Below, piece by piece: positions 1-6,683 of a stretch of 18,786 nt of DNA. The position numbers were made by a program, and so were the translations under genes. The first letter of the stretch is position 1, and each line of letters begins with the position of its first letter. Origin of the DNA: Candidatus Bathyarchaeota archaeon (GTDB taxonomy: Archaea > Thermoproteota > Bathyarchaeia > 40CM-2-53-6 > FEN-987); NCBI GenBank assembly GCA_022865625.1, contig JALHTB010000157.1, positions 1-18,786 of the forward strand, read 5' to 3'. The notes under the pieces are model-generated. The model was not told where the DNA came from, ran no database searches, and saw only the letters and a program-made list of their open reading frames with translations.

Positions 1-63
1 CCTTCAACTAAGAAGGCTACTCTCAATAGTCCTGTAGAATGGCGAGCCCGGTTCTGTGAAACC

Positions 64-423
64 CTAGGCTGCACGGTCGCGCAGCCATCGGGCAACGGCA
101 TATAGGGTCGGATTGCTGCTTACGTCAGCAATTGGGATTCGTACGTTCATCTCCTGCATGAGAACTGCGCTTTCATAAGTGGGCATAGGGGCGAACACGA
201 CGCTGGCCCAATGCATCCTACCCTTCATCTGCTCAGCCACGACATCATCGCTTGCAGGCATTGCAGCATAGGTGAACGCAATCCCGTTCGCCCACATCAG
301 ACTTCTCCCCAGAGACCCCGGTGGGACTCCGAAGCTCTGGATCTCCAGCAACGCCGGTAGAGAGTACTCGACAACCTCATGGATGATGATCTCCTCCCAT
401 GGTTGGTATGTTATCTTGACCAT
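64..423 (-). CDS. Hypothetical protein, 119 aa
   Basis: I do not recognise this protein. It is a compact, soluble-looking chain with no signal peptide, no membrane segment and no Cys cluster. Visible features are an acidic N-terminal stretch (PWEEIIIHEVVEY, about residues 8-20), a Gly/Pro turn (GVPPGSLGRSLMW, 32-44), a Met-rich middle and a short C-terminal helix ending WLRDRAA. It begins with ATG at 423, and GTGAT lies about five bases upstream, a partial match to the archaeal anti-Shine-Dalgarno sequence, which supports this start. It is transcribed in the same direction as the tRNA-Val that starts at 595, with about 76 bases between them, so it could be read through from the tRNA or have its own promoter. 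It may be a lineage-specific protein. The alternative is a chance open frame, but composition and start signal favour a real gene. Confidence 0.55.
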   Translation of the reverse strand: MVKITYQPWEEIIIHEVVEYSLPALLEIQSFGVPPGSLGRSLMWANGIAFTYAAMPASDDVVAEQMKGRMHWASVVFAPMPTYESAVLMQEMNVRIPIADVSSNPTLYAVARWLRDRAA

Positions 424-499
424 TCGTCATCACTGCAGGTAACTCATGACTCTCAACTATTGGATAACGATTCTGAATCAGATGGATTCGTGGGGAATA

Positions 500-595
500 T
501 GGTGGGCCGGACCGGGATCGAACCGGCGACCTTCGGCGTGTAAAGCCGACGTTCAAGCCAAGCCTAGGCTTTCTAACCAGCTGAACTACCGGCCC
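500..595 (-). tRNA. tRNA-Val (anticodon UAC), with a 19-nt insert and encoded CCA
   Basis: Read on the minus strand the acceptor stem is GGGCCGG pairing with CCGGCCC, followed by discriminator A and an encoded CCA (500-502). The D stem is GTTC/GAAC. The anticodon stem is TCGGC/GCCGA around loop TTTACAC, which places TAC at the anticodon and so reads GUA valine codons. The variable loop is AGGTC. The T arm is GCCGG-TTCGATC-CCGGT, with one G-U pair. Removing a 19-nt insert from the D loop leaves a normal 77-nt tRNA including CCA. Upstream, CCGTTATGAC at roughly -31 could be a weak TATA element; it forms an imperfectly placed inverted repeat, CCGTTA (601-606) with TAACGG (626-631). The clover-leaf is unambiguous; only the promoter is guesswork. 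Confidence 0.95.
555..573 (-). other. Probable non-canonical tRNA intron (19 nt) in the D loop
   Basis: On the tRNA strand this insert sits between the end of the D loop (AGCTGGTTA) and the 3' half of the D stem (GAAC). It reads GAAAGCCTAGGCTTGGCTT, and its boundaries can slide by up to three bases because intron and exon both begin GAA. It can fold as AAGCC-(TAGGCTT)-GGCTT, a 5-bp stem with a 7-nt loop, framed by GTT/AAC pairing of the flanks with a 3-nt bulge on the 5' side. That resembles a relaxed bulge-helix splicing motif, but I cannot draw a strict 3-4-3 bulge-helix-bulge. Archaeal tRNA introns away from position 37/38 are known, especially in Thermoproteales. Confidence 0.65.
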
Positions 596-763
596 TCGCA
601 CCGTTAGGTCTGCTACTCTCAGTCATAACGGTTCGGGTCTCCCTTGCCAATTTGTGCATCTGCAGTTTCTCTGACCGCAGTTCCAATGTTCGATTGATGC
701 TTAGCTGAATACCCGCCTTGGCTCTTCTAGGAGATTGCTCTGGCTTGTGGGTGTGTAGGGGGT

Positions 764-772
764 AGTTTTATC
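764..772 (+). promoter_or_regulatory. Weak TATA-like element before the GAPDH-like gene
   Basis: AGTTTTATC lies about 37-45 bases before the TTG at 809. With archaeal spacing it would place transcription start near 790-795 and leave a short leader. The match is poor and no clear BRE purines precede it. The rest of 596-808 shows no open frame or RNA fold that I can support. Confidence 0.28.
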
Positions 773-808
773 TCCAATGAGCCACCGAACCAGTTTGGAA
801 TCCGGGTC

Positions 809-1864
809 TTGAATATCGTTCATGTTATTGGAACCGGGACTGTAGGCGAGCCGTTAATCGGCCTCTTGACGGACTTCCGCAAGGAGCTCGGGATCGACGA
901 AGTGACATTCTCCAAACGGACTCCATTGCTGACGGACCGAACGAAAGTCTGGGATCTTCTCAAACGAGGTGCAAAGCTATGCGTTGAGAAGGAGAAATGG
1001 AAGAAGTTCCAAGAGTTCGAAATGGAACCGACATACGAATACGAGGAAGGAATACGACGCGCATCCGTCGTAATCGACTGCACCCCGTCCGGAACAGGTC
1101 TGGACAACAAGAAGAAGTACTATGAGAGAATGGAAGGTCCACGAGGTTTCATCGCACAAGGCTCAGAGTTCGGGTTCGGTACAATCTACGCTCATGGTAT
1201 AAACGATAGTGCGTTTTCCGGATCGCAGAGGTACGTACAAGTGGCTTCATGCAACACGCACAACATTGCAGCAATCATCAAGACGCTTGCGTTCGAAGGT
1301 GGAATGTCTCGTCTCAAAGAAGGCCGCTTCGTTTGTATGCGTCGATCCTCAGACCTCAGCGAAGAGAAGGGGTTCACGGCCAGCCCGAAAGTGGACGAGC
1401 ACGATCATGGGCGATTCGGAACACACCACGCTCGTGATACGCACGCACTTTTCCAGAGCATTGGTTGCGAGCTTGACATATTCTCAAGCAGCATCAAGAT
1501 TCCGACCCAATACATGCATTCGGTCTGGTTTTCGCTCGAGCTCTATGGAGCCACCACACTTGACGAGGTACTGGCTCGGATCAAAGCAAATCCGTCCATA
1601 GCCACCACGTACAAGGATCAAACCGCCCTGGCATTCTCGTTTGGCCGAGACCATGGTCACTATGGGCGTATTCTCAACCAAACGATAGTTGTGTTGCCAA
1701 CGTTGTGCGTTAGGAATCCCGGAGAAGTCTTGGGATTCACGTTTACCCCACAAGACGGCAACAGTCTGCTGAGCAGCGCGGCGGCGACTGAACGGCTGCT
1801 CTACCCTGAGAACTGGCGCGAGAAGATGAAATGTCTTGAGCCATTTCTCTTCAAAGAGATCTAG
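809..1864 (+). CDS. Divergent type II (archaeal) GAPDH-like oxidoreductase
   Basis: 351 aa, close to the roughly 340 aa of archaeal type II glyceraldehyde-3-phosphate dehydrogenase. The N-terminus is a Rossmann turn, GTGTVGEP (8-15), where classical enzymes have GYGTVGKR. It then shows VVIDCTPSGTG (87-97), matching the family's DxTPxGVG region, and QGSE (117-120). The active-site block VASCNTHNIA keeps the nucleophile Cys148 and Asn149. RRSSD (178-182) matches the phosphate-site RRAAD, and THHARD (205-210) keeps the catalytic His pair. Departures are NTH for NTT after the cysteine and a C-terminus lacking the usual VVPENIDAIR-like segment. It probably performs NAD(P)-dependent oxidation or reduction of an aldehyde or acyl phosphate; whether the substrate is glyceraldehyde 3-phosphate is open. 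The start is TTG. Its stop codon overlaps that of the convergent nitroreductase gene. Confidence 0.8.
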   Translation: MNIVHVIGTGTVGEPLIGLLTDFRKELGIDEVTFSKRTPLLTDRTKVWDLLKRGAKLCVEKEKWKKFQEFEMEPTYEYEEGIRRASVVIDCTPSGTGLDNKKKYYERMEGPRGFIAQGSEFGFGTIYAHGINDSAFSGSQRYVQVASCNTHNIAAIIKTLAFEGGMSRLKEGRFVCMRRSSDLSEEKGFTASPKVDEHDHGRFGTHHARDTHALFQSIGCELDIFSSSIKIPTQYMHSVWFSLELYGATTLDEVLARIKANPSIATTYKDQTALAFSFGRDHGHYGRILNQTIVVLPTLCVRNPGEVLGFTFTPQDGNSLLSSAAATERLLYPENWREKMKCLEPFLFKEI

Positions 1865-2448
1865 GGACCGGGCTTCCAAATAGGTCTCTGATAGCTCTGG
1901 TCCGTGAAGGAGAACGGGTAAGGCTTTCCAAGCGTCTCAGAGTACACAATCTCGCTGATCGTTCTTCTCGGAGTGCTCTCGGGGCTCTCCGCCGCATAGC
2001 CAATGGGCAAGATAGCAATCGGACGCTTGCCTTCCGGCGCCCCAACAGTCTTCGCAACCGCGTCGTCGTCGAATGCTCCAACCCATGTCGACGCCAATCC
2101 GAGTGCAGTACCTGCCAACTGAGCATATGCTACTGCGATAGTCGCGTCCTGAATGCAGTAGAGCTCGGAACCTCTTGTTCCATACTTCCTTGAAGAACGG
2201 TCAGGACATGCGAGGAATACTAGGCATACGGGCGCTTCCTCAACGAAGCTCTGGCCAAAAGCATCCCTCGCCAACTCGCGCTTGCGTTCCGGATCCTTGG
2301 CGACAACGATCTCGTACGCTTGCAGATCGCCCGCCGACGGCGCAAGGCTTACCGTTTCAATGATCCTGCGCATCTTGTTTTCTCCAACGGGCTGGGGGAG
2401 GAAGGCCCGGACTGAACGTCTCGCTTTCACAGTCTCAAAGTAATCCAT
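1861..2448 (-). CDS. Nitroreductase-family FMN oxidoreductase
   Basis: 195 aa, the normal size for a single-domain nitroreductase. RRSVRAF (10-16) is the FMN-phosphate-binding start typical of the family, and APSAGDLQ (36-43) is the second flavin loop. The helix with GLASTWVGAF and the strand PIAILPIGYA form the later flavin contacts. Such enzymes are soluble homodimers that use NAD(P)H to reduce flavin and then nitro groups, quinones, enals or other electrophiles; the physiological substrate cannot be read from sequence. The ATG at 2448 has GGGTG-like purines just upstream. It follows the permease gene on the same strand after about 80 bases, so it may be the last gene of a paaK-like ligase, permease, nitroreductase unit. 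A direct repeat of AGACAGTT (about 2468 and 2508) lies in that gap, meaning unknown. Confidence 0.88.
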   Translation of the reverse strand: MDYFETVKARRSVRAFLPQPVGENKMRRIIETVSLAPSAGDLQAYEIVVAKDPERKRELARDAFGQSFVEEAPVCLVFLACPDRSSRKYGTRGSELYCIQDATIAVAYAQLAGTALGLASTWVGAFDDDAVAKTVGAPEGKRPIAILPIGYAAESPESTPRRTISEIVYSETLGKPYPFSFTDQSYQRPIWKPGP

Positions 2449-2532
2449 CCTGTCGCACCCTCGATGGAGACAGTTGCTGACGGTAGAGATGTAACGCTTA
2501 GGGTCAGACAGTTCTCGTTCGAAACGCGTCCT

Positions 2533-4155
2533 CTAGATTCCGAGGGCTATGAATAGAGCCGTCAGAAGACCAACAATGAAGGTGATCACTAGAACGAGCG
2601 GAACGTGGCTTCTCAGAATCTCGCTTTCTAGCTTCGTTTCTGCTCCTATTGTCACAGCTGCGTTGTTGATCTTGGATGGGGTGATCGCTGAGGCGATGCC
2701 GCCACCGTTTGCGTGGGATCCATAGATCGTCATGAAAGCAGAGCTGTTCTGTCCGGCTTCGGTGAGTCCTATGCCTTCAGCGGCCTTGTGTTGTATCGGG
2801 AAGAACATCACATTCGAGCTTGCCTCAGATCCTCCGACCACCGCTCCGAACAGGCCAAGCCAGGGCGCGACAAACACGAACATCGCACCGAAGGTTGCCG
2901 CCAAAGTCAAACCAATCACGTTGTTCATGTTCAGCACCGCGAATTCCGACGTGGGGACTAGCTTGCCATTTGAAACGGCCATCGCACTCCACGCCATCAC
3001 GTATGCAACGCCGAAGAAGAGCGCATATGCGATGAACGGCTGCCAGATCCTCCTTATCCAAAGACTCATGGTCTTTCCAAGCTGATCTCGAGTAGGCTTC
3101 AGGATTAGCAAGGACAGGATCGTCGCGGCGAATATCCAAGTGTACACCTGAGCAAAAGCATCGAGATCTAGGGGTTTGTCGAAGATCCAGAACGCAGGCC
3201 CGTCGAGGTGTCTCATCCAGTCCGTGACCTGAGGCATACTGACCACCAATGCTAGAGCTATGAGTATCAGCCACGGGCTCAACGCCCTGATTGTCTTACC
3301 ACGATCTATCGACCCGATAGCCTTCGTCGGGCGCGTGACTAGGCGTTGGTGAAGGTAAAGGACAGCCATGCTAACTAGACCTGCCAGAACTCCAATCAAC
3401 ATGATAGGCACATGCAACAGCCCGAAGATCAAGCATGAGAACGCGATCGTGAGACCAGTCAAGATGGCTGGCACAATACCCTTCTTGACCGATGATTTTC
3501 CTCCGATAATCCACAGCATGGCGATCGAGACCAACACGGCCACGACTGGAAGGAAGATGTTCACCTTGTAAGCGAACAGGAAGACATCCAGCCTGAAGAC
3601 GTCCGCAGGAAGACTGATTGGCACCGAAAGAAGCGCGTACGACGTGGTCGCATTGTAACCCAGCACAGAGATTGCGATTGCAGCGAATGGTGAGAATCCC
3701 ATCGCAACCAACAATGGGGGAAACAGGGATGGTGTCACGACTCCAAGCGATGTGGCGAACGACCCAAACCCAACACCGAGAAACAGCGCCTGTTGCTCCT
3801 TTGTCGTTGCCGCGCGTTTTATCGCGGTGGAGATTATCTGGAGTGCTCCGACCTCTCTCATCAGGAAGATCATGAGCATAGTTGCAAGCACAGAGATCGT
3901 GATGCCGAAGGACTTGAAGATGCCATAGATCGCTGCTCCCAGAGCAACCAGTGGATCGGTATTGAAGAAACCAATCGCCAGCATCAACGACACAATGAGA
4001 CCAACAACCGCCATGGTCGCGCCGGATTGACGAAACTGCACGATTCCGACGAAGACGACTATGAGGGCGAAGATTGCGAGGACAAATCTCAGGCTAAGAA
4101 ATGCCCCTGCCAACACCAGAACTGCCAGTATTGTGAGAGCGATTGGGAATCTCAT
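2533..4155 (-). CDS. lctP: L-lactate permease-family membrane transporter
   Basis: About 540 aa and strongly hydrophobic along its length, with 12-14 predicted membrane segments, the size and shape of the LctP/GlcA lactate permease family. The clearest motifs are a mid-protein loop GSFATSLGVVTPSLFPPLL and a late block WLGLFGAVVGGSEASSN followed by NGGGIASAITPSKIN, which match the family's W-LG-FG---GS--SSN and ISP signatures. Relatives bring in lactate, glycolate or other 2-hydroxy acids by proton symport. I chose ATG at 4155, with GGAAAG about a dozen bases upstream; a TTG at 4173 in the same frame would add six residues. The ligase gene stops at 4178, so the two genes are almost certainly co-transcribed and the carrier may import the acid that the ligase activates. 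The gene symbol names the family, not a proven substrate. Confidence 0.82.
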   Translation of the reverse strand: MRFPIALTILAVLVLAGAFLSLRFVLAIFALIVVFVGIVQFRQSGATMAVVGLIVSLMLAIGFFNTDPLVALGAAIYGIFKSFGITISVLATMLMIFLMREVGALQIISTAIKRAATTKEQQALFLGVGFGSFATSLGVVTPSLFPPLLVAMGFSPFAAIAISVLGYNATTSYALLSVPISLPADVFRLDVFLFAYKVNIFLPVVAVLVSIAMLWIIGGKSSVKKGIVPAILTGLTIAFSCLIFGLLHVPIMLIGVLAGLVSMAVLYLHQRLVTRPTKAIGSIDRGKTIRALSPWLILIALALVVSMPQVTDWMRHLDGPAFWIFDKPLDLDAFAQVYTWIFAATILSLLILKPTRDQLGKTMSLWIRRIWQPFIAYALFFGVAYVMAWSAMAVSNGKLVPTSEFAVLNMNNVIGLTLAATFGAMFVFVAPWLGLFGAVVGGSEASSNVMFFPIQHKAAEGIGLTEAGQNSSAFMTIYGSHANGGGIASAITPSKINNAAVTIGAETKLESEILRSHVPLVLVITFIVGLLTALFIALGI

Positions 4156-4177
4156 CAAGTCAACTCTTTCCAACGGC

Positions 4178-5461
4178 TTACTCTTTGGGTCGGAGGTCTA
4201 CGACACGGCGTGCCTTGCCTTCGTAGCGCGGTAAGGTTCCTTCCTCAACCAGTTCAACATTCGCATGTATTCCGAGGGTTGAGAAGATGTCACTTTGCAC
4301 TTGCTTCAAGAGTTGCGGATCTTTCAGCCGATCCTTACTCGCTTCGACCTTCACGGACAATCGGTCGAGTTGTTCGCGTGATACGACTATCTGGTACTGG
4401 TCTTTGATGCCAGGCACGTTCATCAGCACATGTTCCACTTGGCTCGGGAAGACATTCACACCGCCTACGATGAGCATGTCGTCGCTTCGTCCCTTGATGC
4501 GTCGAATCCGACTGTGGCATCTTCCGCATGCACATTCCTCCTCGAAGACCCTGGACAAGTCTCTCGTCCTGTAGCGGAGTAGAGGCATTGCTTCGCGGGA
4601 GAGCATTGTGAACACAAGTTCGCCTTCTTCACCCGGCTCGAGAACTTCACCAGTGTCCGGGTTGATGGTCTCGACAAGGAATTCATCACCCCAGATGTGG
4701 AGTCCGTTTCGCTCGTCGCACTCGATCCCCACACCTGGTCCGTAAAGCTCAGACATTCCATAGCAATCGTGAGCCCGAAGGCCGAAAACATCCTCTATTC
4801 GCTTCCGCGCTTCCTCACTCCACGGTTCTGCGCCGAAGAGCCCGATCCGAAGTGCGAAGTCTTCTCTTGGGTTGTAGCCTTCAGCTCGGCTTGCTTCACA
4901 CAGGTAGACCATGTAGGAGGGCGTACACGCGGCTACTGTGCTTCGCAGGTCCTTCAGAAGCATGAGCTGTCGTTTTGTGTTTCCAGCACTTGTGGGAACA
5001 ACGGTGGCGCCGACTGCTCTGGCGCCGTAATGGAAGCCTAGTCCGCCGGTGAAGAGGCCGTATCCGTACATGTTTTGGACTATGTCGCCTTTTTTGACGC
5101 CGCCGACGTCGAAGGTTCTTCCCATTAGTCTGGTCCAACGCTCTAGGTCCCCGCGAGTGTACGCCATGACGATTGGCTTCCCGGTGGTTCCGGACGATGC
5201 GTGAAGACAATACAGCCGACTTGGTGGAACCGCGAGAATGCCAAGCGGATAGTAGTCTCTCAAATCCGTCTTTACAGTGAACGGAATCTTCGCAACATCA
5301 TCGAGGCTCTTTACTGATTCCGGCTTGACTCCTGCTTCGTCGAAACGTTTCTTGTAGAATGGAACGTTCCTGTAGGCGTAGCGGACAATCTTTCTGATCT
5401 TCTCCTGCTGTATTCTCTTGAGCTGCTTGGGCTTCAGCATCTGCGCGTGCCGGTCAAACAC
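4178..5461 (-). CDS. paaK: Phenylacetate-CoA ligase-type AMP-forming ligase
   Basis: 427 aa, the usual PaaK length. It should activate a carboxylic acid with ATP to the acyl-CoA in the cytosol. The ATP/P-loop motif SSGTTGKPIV is at 89-98, YGMSE at 234-238, the ATP-ribose motif YRTRD at 297-301, and hinge motif GRSDDM at 324-329. The C-terminal domain carries the LPRYEGKARR lysine expected for adenylation. CACGRCH (310-316) is the Cys-rich spot found in many PaaK proteins, probably structural. The start is GTG with GAGGGA about eight bases upstream. Paralogues in archaea often act on aryl acids made from aromatic amino acids, but other aromatic or short acids are possible. It is first in a minus-strand unit with the lactate-permease-type carrier. 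Confidence 0.88.
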   Translation of the reverse strand: MFDRHAQMLKPKQLKRIQQEKIRKIVRYAYRNVPFYKKRFDEAGVKPESVKSLDDVAKIPFTVKTDLRDYYPLGILAVPPSRLYCLHASSGTTGKPIVMAYTRGDLERWTRLMGRTFDVGGVKKGDIVQNMYGYGLFTGGLGFHYGARAVGATVVPTSAGNTKRQLMLLKDLRSTVAACTPSYMVYLCEASRAEGYNPREDFALRIGLFGAEPWSEEARKRIEDVFGLRAHDCYGMSELYGPGVGIECDERNGLHIWGDEFLVETINPDTGEVLEPGEEGELVFTMLSREAMPLLRYRTRDLSRVFEEECACGRCHSRIRRIKGRSDDMLIVGGVNVFPSQVEHVLMNVPGIKDQYQIVVSREQLDRLSVKVEASKDRLKDPQLLKQVQSDIFSTLGIHANVELVEEGTLPRYEGKARRVVDLRPKE

Positions 5462-5496
5462 GCATTATCCCTCTCATCCCGAGCAGCCTGAATTGG

Positions 5497-5507
5497 GGAT
5501 AAATGAC
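5497..5507 (-). promoter_or_regulatory. TATA-like box for the ligase-permease unit
   Basis: On the minus strand TCATTTATCCC lies about 36-46 bases before the GTG start at 5461. At usual archaeal spacing transcription would begin near 5472-5478, leaving a short leader that contains the GAGGGA ribosome binding site. The site is in a roughly 200-base divergent gap that otherwise shows no gene. Confidence 0.42.
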
Positions 5508-5660
5508 TTCCGAGGCCCCGAGGAACGATCGGAGCAGCTGCTTCGACCGTCACTTGTGACGAAAACAATCCGGACGCTTGGTAACTCGGCGCCAATCCTA
5601 AAGGACATGTAGTGGCATAGTCAGTCTGCGTACGATCAGAGGAAGGAGCTGCAACTCGCA

Positions 5661-6602
5661 GTGGCACTGGGTGGATCCGCGGCCAAGGGATTGGGGGCCG
5701 CCCGCGACCGTGAGAATTCAGCAAAACCTCCTGCGCTTGGCAGGCTATCGCTCACAGAGGCCGACTCTGTTCTGGGTCATCTTTGGGATCAGGACGTACT
5801 TGCTTGGGACAGGTATTGGGTGCCGATCTTCAGACTCTTCGCGAAGGACCTAGTCAAGGATGCTTCTCCCAGGCCCGGAGACGTAGTACTTGATGTGGGG
5901 ACCGGCACAGGAGTCGTGGCATTCGAAGCATCCCGAGTGGTTCGTTCTGTGGGTCTGGTGGCCGGAATCGATCGGTCGGAGCCCATGATCGCACTCGCTC
6001 GAAAGAAAGCGGTCGAGACGGGTTTTGGAAACCTGAGATTCCTCAAAATGGCTGCTGAGAGTCTTCGCTTTCCGGACGAGTTCTTCGACATTGCGATCTC
6101 CAATTGTGGCATAGGGATCCCGACATTCATTGACGACACGAAAGAGATACTGAGAGTGCTTAGGCCCGGCGGCGTTTTCGTGTTCAATGATTGGCACTTG
6201 ATTGACGTCGAGCCTCATCGAGTATTTGGTGAAGTTCTCGGAAAATATCGCACCAGAAATCCATCTCCGCAATTGGCCCAAGAAAGGTCAGCGCTCGCCG
6301 CAATGGAAAGCTTCCACCACTCCATCAACTCCGAGGCACAAATGCGAATGGTCTCTGACGCAGGTTTCAGAGAAGTGCAGCTCAAGACTCGAGAATACAG
6401 GGTACGCATGCGAAGCCCTGAGGACTACTTAGACATGAGGCTGTGCCGCGCTACAATAAAGAGAGAAATTTCCGAAATGCTCCCGAACCAACGCAAGCTC
6501 TTCTTGGCGGAACTGAAAGAACGTCTTCACAAGTTCTCTCAACGAAGGGCCTTTGTGTTCAGTTGGGGCGTCTTCTTCATACGTGCCCATAAATCCGTGT
6601 AG
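5661..6602 (+). CDS. Class I SAM-dependent methyltransferase (UbiE-like)
   Basis: 313 aa from GTG at 5661, with GGAAGGAG about ten bases upstream. The SAM-binding motif I is VLDVGTGTG (76-84), followed by an acidic residue at the end of the next strand (VAGIDRSEPM), the post-I region with AAESLRFPDEFFDIAIS, and LRVLRPGGVFVFNDWH as the motif III strand. This is the layout of the Methyltransf_11/UbiE group. The N-terminal stretch LWDQDVLAWDRYWVPIF is aromatic-rich and may form part of the acceptor lid. The acceptor may be a small molecule or lipid quinone and is not predictable. The first 30 residues look poorly conserved in style, so a later start such as the TTG at 5691 is possible. It stands alone between a divergent ligase unit and the tungstate operon. 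Confidence 0.82.
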   Translation: MALGGSAAKGLGAARDRENSAKPPALGRLSLTEADSVLGHLWDQDVLAWDRYWVPIFRLFAKDLVKDASPRPGDVVLDVGTGTGVVAFEASRVVRSVGLVAGIDRSEPMIALARKKAVETGFGNLRFLKMAAESLRFPDEFFDIAISNCGIGIPTFIDDTKEILRVLRPGGVFVFNDWHLIDVEPHRVFGEVLGKYRTRNPSPQLAQERSALAAMESFHHSINSEAQMRMVSDAGFREVQLKTREYRVRMRSPEDYLDMRLCRATIKREISEMLPNQRKLFLAELKERLHKFSQRRAFVFSWGVFFIRAHKSV

Positions 6603-6638
6603 AGGTCGTAAATCTCTCTGCAGCTATGAGCGCGCAAA

Positions 6639-6665
6639 GCGTTATATTCGGCAGAATACATTGCG
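6639..6665 (+). promoter_or_regulatory. TATA box overlapped by a ModE-like palindrome before tupA
   Basis: GTTATATTC (6641-6649) is a good TATA-like element about 40 bases before the ATG at 6684, giving transcription start near 6670. Overlapping it is a perfect 5-bp inverted repeat, TATTC-GGCA-GAATA (6645-6658), with partial symmetry further out (GCGTTATATT against AATACATTGC). ModE operators in bacteria have TATAT/ATATA-type half sites at similar spacing, and a ModE-domain protein is encoded at the end of this operon. Repressor binding here would block TBP. This is inference from position and symmetry. Confidence 0.45.
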
Positions 6666-6683
6666 AGCTCCGTGACGTTACAG

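Noticed and set aside
377..601. Minus-strand open frame of 74 codons across the tRNA
   Set aside because: It covers the whole tRNA-Val gene; part of its protein is simply translated tRNA sequence.
601..631. Inverted repeat CCGTTA/TAACGG before the tRNA as an attachment site or operator
   Set aside because: Only six bases per arm with 19 between, and no integrase or mobile gene nearby; at most it is part of the tRNA promoter.
2713..3085. Open frames opposite the permease gene
   Set aside because: Ser/Arg/His-rich translations with no family likeness, lying antisense to a well-supported membrane protein.
3793..4407. Plus-strand frame of 204 codons
   Set aside because: It spans antisense parts of two strong genes and is rich in His, Asp and Glu in a shadow-like pattern.
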